Assembly (NCBI GenBank): GCA_005879945.1
Contig: VBHX01000179.1
Span: forward strand, 1-35,302
Source of the DNA: Chloroflexota bacterium
GTDB lineage: Bacteria > Chloroflexota > Dormibacteria > Dormibacterales > Dormibacteraceae
Length of the DNA stretch: 35,302 nucleotides
Direction of reading: 5' to 3'
The notes beneath the pieces were generated by a model. It was not told the origin of the DNA. It saw only the letters and a list, made by a program, of their open reading frames with translations, and did no database searches. Numbering within the stretch: position 1 is the stretch's first letter; each line of letters starts with the position of its first letter. The translations under genes were made by a program, and so were the position numbers. Of the stretch, positions 32,085 to 35,302 are shown in pieces.

Positions 32085-33430
32085 GGCTGGACGGGCTCCG
32101 CCACGCCGGCGTAGTCGTCGGAATGCATGTCCCGCACACGCGCGGGCAGCTCGTGGCCGACCAGCTGCGCTGCCGCCTTGAGGGTCTCGAGGAGCGTTGC
32201 ATCCTCGACCACCTTGCGCACTGGGCGCATGTGCCCGTTGCGGTACGCGTTGACCATCCGGATTTCCCACGGGTCCATACCGATAACGCTTGCGATCTTG
32301 TCCATCTGCACCTCCACCGCGAAGGTGGCTTCAGTCACCGCGAAGCCGCGCATGGCCGACGAGGGCTGGCGGTTCGTGTACACGCAGTAGCAGTCCACCC
32401 ACACGTTCGGGATGCTGTACGGACCAGGCAGGTTCGCCATGTTCTTCTGGACGCCGTATGGCGAGTGGCGGTGGTAGGCGCCGGCGTCGTGGATGGAACG
32501 CACCTTGCGCGCGACGATGCGGCCGTCCTTCATCACGCCGTCGCGGTACTCCATCTTGCAGGCTCCCCGCACCGACGAGCGACGGAACTCCTCCTCACGC
32601 GTCCAGCGCCATTTGACCGGGCGGCCCGTCTTCATCGCGGCGATACTCGTGACCGGCTCCGTGATGACGTCCACCTTGCCGCCGAAACCGCCCCCGACCG
32701 TGCCTCCAACCAGCCTCAGCCGGTTGCTGGGGACCTTGAGGATGATCGCCGTGTTGTCCATGGTGAAGTACAGGGCCTGTGTATTGCTGTGGATGGTGAG
32801 ACGGCCATTCGGCTCTGGCTTGACGACACAGACATGCGTCTCCATTGGCACGTGCTCGATGGGGGTCATCTGGTAGGTGCCCTCGACGATATGGTCGGCC
32901 TCTTCAAAACCGCGATCCACGTCACCAAAGCGAAGGCGGCGGTGGTTCATCCCGTCATACATGAAGGTGTTGTTGCCCCACTTCTTGATGGCGGGCGCGT
33001 CGGCGGTCAGCGCGTACTCGACGTCGAGCACAGGCTCCTGCTCGTCGATTTCCAGCTTGACCAGGCTTGCGGCCTCGCGGGCGATGTCCTCGGTCTCCGC
33101 GACCACCGCACAGATTGGCTCACCCTCGTACATCACCTCTTCATCGGCCAGCACAGGTTCGTCGTTGGGCTCGATGCCGATGAGGCAGAGAATCGTGTAC
33201 CAGTTGTTGGGAACGTCCTTGGCGGTGACCACCGCGGTCACACCTGGAAGGCGTTCGGCTCTCGACGTGTCGACTCGACGGATCCGGCCGCGGGACACTG
33301 GGCTTCGGACCATCTTCAGCCAGAGCATGCCGGGATAGAAAACGTCGTCCACGTACTCTGTCTGGCCGGTGACATGACCGATGCCGTCGCTGCGCTTGAC
33401 CGACTGCCCGACGATTCCCAGCTGCTTCAT
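32081..33430 (-). CDS. Molybdenum hydroxylase, molybdopterin-binding subunit, N-terminal half (NdhL-like)
   Basis: This 449-residue protein carries the aldehyde oxidase/xanthine dehydrogenase a/b hammerhead domain (about 15-140, GIGHVTGQTEYVDDVFYPGMLW) and the first molybdopterin-binding domain, with VGGTVGGGFGGK (241-252) and MRGFAVTEATFAVEVQMD. In XDH-type enzymes the MRGF region contacts the cofactor. The protein ends at the natural domain boundary, DDYAGVAEPVQP, and the remaining domain is in the overlapping downstream gene. The ATG overlaps the iron-sulfur subunit stop by 4 nt. It hydroxylates a carbon next to nitrogen or oxidises an aldehyde, using water as oxygen source and passing electrons to the Fe-S and FAD subunits. 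Confidence 0.9.
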   Translation of the reverse strand: MKQLGIVGQSVKRSDGIGHVTGQTEYVDDVFYPGMLWLKMVRSPVSRGRIRRVDTSRAERLPGVTAVVTAKDVPNNWYTILCLIGIEPNDEPVLADEEVMYEGEPICAVVAETEDIAREAASLVKLEIDEQEPVLDVEYALTADAPAIKKWGNNTFMYDGMNHRRLRFGDVDRGFEEADHIVEGTYQMTPIEHVPMETHVCVVKPEPNGRLTIHSNTQALYFTMDNTAIILKVPSNRLRLVGGTVGGGFGGKVDVITEPVTSIAAMKTGRPVKWRWTREEEFRRSSVRGACKMEYRDGVMKDGRIVARKVRSIHDAGAYHRHSPYGVQKNMANLPGPYSIPNVWVDCYCVYTNRQPSSAMRGFAVTEATFAVEVQMDKIASVIGMDPWEIRMVNAYRNGHMRPVRKVVEDATLLETLKAAAQLVGHELPARVRDMHSDDYAGVAEPVQP

Positions 33431-33924
33431 CGCTTCACACCTTTGGACATTCGCCGCGCGGCGTCCTCAATCGCCTCGATGATGGGCACGTAGCCCGTGC
33501 ACCGGCACAGGTTGCCGGCAAGAGCCATCTGGATCTCGGCGCGGGTCGGGTTGGGGTTGCGGTCGAGCAACCACTTCGCGGCCATGATCATGCCCGCGGT
33601 GCAGTAGCCGCATTGGGCGGCGAAGTGGTCGTGGAAGGCCTCCTGCAGCGGATGCAGGCGGCCGGGTCCGCCAATGCCTTCCAGCGTGGTCACGCTTCGG
33701 CCGTCGACAAGGGTCACTGGAACCAGGCACGAGAGGACCAGTTCGTTGTCCAGTAGAACAGTGCAGCTGCCGCAGCCGCCCTGGCCGCAGCCCGCTTTGG
33801 TTGCGTGCAGGTGCAGATCCTCGCGCAGCGCGGTCCGCAAAGTGGTCAGCGGGGCAACGGTCACCGCATGCGGCCGCCCGTTCAGCTGAAAGGTCACGAT
33901 GTGCGTCGCCAGCTGTGTCGCCAT
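33427..33924 (-). CDS. (2Fe-2S)-binding small subunit of the molybdenum hydroxylase
   Basis: A 165-residue electron-transfer subunit with two clusters. The plant-ferredoxin-type cluster uses C46, C51, C54 and C66 (AGCGQGGCGSC ... LSC). The second, helical cluster uses C105, C108, C140 and C142 (QCGYCTAGM ... NLCRCTGY). All eight cysteines are present. The ATG at 33924 shares one base with the FAD-subunit stop (TGATG); the ORF-track extension lies inside that gene. No export signal is visible, so the complex should be cytoplasmic. It links the molybdenum site to the FAD subunit encoded upstream. Confidence 0.95.
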   Translation of the reverse strand: MATQLATHIVTFQLNGRPHAVTVAPLTTLRTALREDLHLHATKAGCGQGGCGSCTVLLDNELVLSCLVPVTLVDGRSVTTLEGIGGPGRLHPLQEAFHDHFAAQCGYCTAGMIMAAKWLLDRNPNPTRAEIQMALAGNLCRCTGYVPIIEAIEDAARRMSKGVKR

Positions 33925-34754
33925 CAGGTAGACCGTCCGAGTTCGTCGAGCGCCCTGTGGACGAACACGCCGACCATCTCCCGGCGGTACCAGGCGCTCG
34001 CCAGTGAGTCGGTCGCGGGATTGCATTCCGCCTGCGCTGACTCAGCCGCCGCCTTGATGGTGGCGTCTTCGAGGCGCCTGCCAATGAGCACGGCCTCGGC
34101 TTTCTTGGCGCGCACAGCCTGGGGCGCGGCCGCACCCAGCGCGATCCGCACATCGGTGCACTTGCCGTTGGTGTCCAACACCGCCTGCACAGCGACCGCT
34201 ACGACGGAAGGCGTGTTCGCCTGCCGGCGCCCGAGCTTGAGATAGGCTCCGCGACCTTGGGCTTTGGGCACATGAATGCTCACCACGAGCTCGTCGTTCT
34301 TCAGGCTGCGCCGGCTCAAGAACTGCTCGAGCGGAACGGTATAGCGTCGTCCCGCACCTGCGATCTCCAATTCGGCGTCCATCGCCAGCAGCGGCACGCA
34401 CATATCCCCGTAGGGAGCCTTCGCGAACAGATTCCCGCCGGCGGTTGCGAGCGTGCGCAGGGCCGGGCCACCAAGCATGCCGGCCGCGCGCTCGAGCGTG
34501 GTGGCGCCCTTTAATGCGGCAAGCCGCGCGATGGGCGTTGCTGCACCAATCTCGAGCCAACCGTCACGCCGGCGCACGTCGCTCATGCCTGCACGTGCCA
34601 GGCTCATGGCGAGCTTCGGGAACAGCAGGCCGTCGTGAACGAGTCCCATCACGATGGTGCCCCCGCCCAGCACGACGAGGTTCTTGCCATGCTCGCGCTT
34701 GAGGTCGATCGCTTGCTCAACGGTGCGCGGCACGAAGAACGCGGTGGTGCTCAC
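33924..34754 (-). CDS. FAD-binding medium subunit of the molybdenum hydroxylase (CoxM/XdhB-like)
   Basis: A 276-residue FAD subunit of the molybdopterin-dehydrogenase type. FAD-binding motifs are VVLGGGTIVMG (27-37) and LATAGGNLFAKAPYGD (103-118). The C-terminal CO-dehydrogenase flavoprotein domain includes LGRRQANTPSVVAVAV and SLASAWYRREMVGVFVHRAL. The GTG start is 4 nt after the cyclase stop, with AAAGG just upstream. It transfers electrons from the Fe-S clusters to NAD+ or another acceptor. The gene order FAD, Fe-S, Mo-N, Mo-C resembles that of other heterocycle or aldehyde hydroxylases. Confidence 0.92.
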   Translation of the reverse strand: MSTTAFFVPRTVEQAIDLKREHGKNLVVLGGGTIVMGLVHDGLLFPKLAMSLARAGMSDVRRRDGWLEIGAATPIARLAALKGATTLERAAGMLGGPALRTLATAGGNLFAKAPYGDMCVPLLAMDAELEIAGAGRRYTVPLEQFLSRRSLKNDELVVSIHVPKAQGRGAYLKLGRRQANTPSVVAVAVQAVLDTNGKCTDVRIALGAAAPQAVRAKKAEAVLIGRRLEDATIKAAAESAQAECNPATDSLASAWYRREMVGVFVHRALDELGRST

Positions 34755-34758
34755 GCCT

Positions 34759-35302
34759 TTACCCCTGTTCGTTCAAGAGCGCGATGAAACGCGCCGGCGA
34801 GCCTTCGGCGCCCGTCATCTTAATGCAGGCTGCCAGAAACGAAAAGCGCTGCGCGACCGGCAGGCGGGAGAGATTGGTCATCTGCTGCATGAGGATCGCG
34901 CCCGCCTCGAGGATGACCTTGTGCACGACGAAGTCTTCCGATGTGAAGTTAGGCAAGCGCGCGCAATATTCGCTGAAGCAGTCGAAGCCGATTGCGCGGG
35001 CTCCGCGATCGACCAGCCACCGAGCGGCCTCCGGCTCGCAGTAGGGTGAGTGCAGGTAGTAGTCGGGGAAGTTGCCCCACATCCGCTCGGTCCAGTCCGT
35101 ACGCACGAGCACGATGTCGCCGTGCCGCACGTCCTTCCCGGTCGCCTCTACGAGCTCGACCGTGATGGGTTGGTCGGCACCCAGCTCGTGGAGGTCAAGG
35201 ACCATGGCATCGCCGCAGATGCGGTCGAGAGCGACGTCCGCAGCGGTCTCTCCGCCATCCACCACATGGGCGCTGAAGTCGACGTGCGATCCGGTGTGCA
35301 GG
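34759..35302 (-). CDS. Cyclase-family hydrolase (kynurenine formamidase/isatin hydrolase-like), N-terminus cut by the window
   Basis: About 180 C-terminal residues are present and the gene continues past the window edge. The ORF-track GTG at 35265 is internal: in the same frame just upstream lies HTGSHVDFSAHV, the metal-binding HxGxHxDxxxH motif of the cyclase superfamily. The rest has GDIVLVRTDWTERM, YLHSPYCEPEAARWLVDRGARAIGFD and a C-terminal region ending in GSPARFIALL, all typical. Members hydrolyse cyclic amides or formamides (isatin hydrolase, kynurenine formamidase). It is directly upstream of the molybdenum hydroxylase genes, so a hydrolysis step acting before or after heterocycle hydroxylation is inferred. 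Confidence 0.87.
   Translation of the reverse strand, partial: LHTGSHVDFSAHVVDGGETAADVALDRICGDAMVLDLHELGADQPITVELVEATGKDVRHGDIVLVRTDWTERMWGNFPDYYLHSPYCEPEAARWLVDRGARAIGFDCFSEYCARLPNFTSEDFVVHKVILEAGAILMQQMTNLSRLPVAQRFSFLAACIKMTGAEGSPARFIALLNEQG

Noticed and set aside
32123-33493. 456-aa plus-strand ORF opposite the molybdenum subunit
   Set aside because: It is His/Val/Asp-rich antisense of a conserved gene with all motifs on the other strand. A high-GC shadow.
1-35302. CRISPR array, tRNA/rRNA genes, insertion sequences or prophage
   Set aside because: I saw no regularly spaced repeats, no cloverleaf or rRNA-like sequence, and no transposase, integrase or phage structural ORF.

Overview
The window is about 35.3 kb of GC-rich, very densely packed bacterial chromosome. 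Gaps are short, 1-, 4- and 8-base gene overlaps (ATGA, GTGA, TTGA) are common, and GTG and TTG starts are frequent. Predicted promoters have TTGACA-like -35 boxes with TAnnnT -10 boxes. The gene set (TPQ amine oxidase, PPK2, SigJ/ECF41-type sigma factor, liv-type transporter, Mo-hydroxylase, many sugar isomerases) suits an uncultured soil-type Actinomycetota, Chloroflexota or Dormibacterota-like heterotroph. No rRNA, tRNA or marker gene is present, so the phylum is a guess. I see no transposase, integrase, CRISPR array or phage gene.

Region 1 (1-4126, +) is an amine-catabolism operon: the 3' end of an MDR oxidoreductase, a glutamine-synthetase-like gene that has lost its catalytic core, a PuuD-type gamma-glutamyl hydrolase, a C-N hydrolase and a copper/TPQ amine oxidase. 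Region 2 (4127-6806) holds a VOC protein (-), then PPK2 and a CBS-pair protein (+), then a SigJ-type ECF sigma factor directly downstream of an exact ECF41-type promoter (TGTCACA-N16-CGTC).

Region 3 (14855 down to 6715, -) is an eight-gene operon: livH, livM, livK, livG, livF, a VOC protein, a xylose-isomerase-like TIM barrel and a xylulokinase. It places a branched-chain-amino-acid-type ABC importer in front of sugar enzymes. Region 4 (15178-17649, +) is divergent from it and encodes a UPF0261/Tm-1-like protein, its usual partner of the PEP-hydrolase-like TIM-barrel family, and a cupin.

Region 5 (21931 down to 17646, -) encodes an FAD_binding_2 oxidoreductase, a GMC oxidoreductase, a gluconate-2-dehydrogenase subunit-3-like protein and a ketose 3-epimerase-like TIM barrel. 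It is divergent from region 6 (22087-29716, +): an FAD-linked oxidase, a second epimerase, a second UPF0261 protein, a creatininase-family hydrolase, a DeoR regulator, a third epimerase and a Gfo/Idh/MocA dehydrogenase. The intergenic space has back-to-back TTGACA promoters embedded in a 9-bp inverted repeat. Region 7 (35302 down to 29726, -) encodes a cyclase-family hydrolase (cut by the window edge), a four-gene molybdenum hydroxylase whose large subunit is split into two genes, an EthD-like protein and a zinc alcohol dehydrogenase of the butanediol/polyol type.

Taken together, regions 3-7 look like a catabolic island for one or more unusual sugars, cyclitols or glycosides. Dehydrogenases from five families, four xylose-isomerase-like TIM barrels and a creatininase-type hydrolase would feed a xylulokinase. 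The families in regions 6-7 match the logic of the Thermotoga IolG-IolM-IolN-IolO inositol route, and a 3-keto-glycoside route is the main alternative. Both are inferences. Two 33-nt copies of a small hairpin repeat with a compensatory base-pair change sit at 10365 and 24528.
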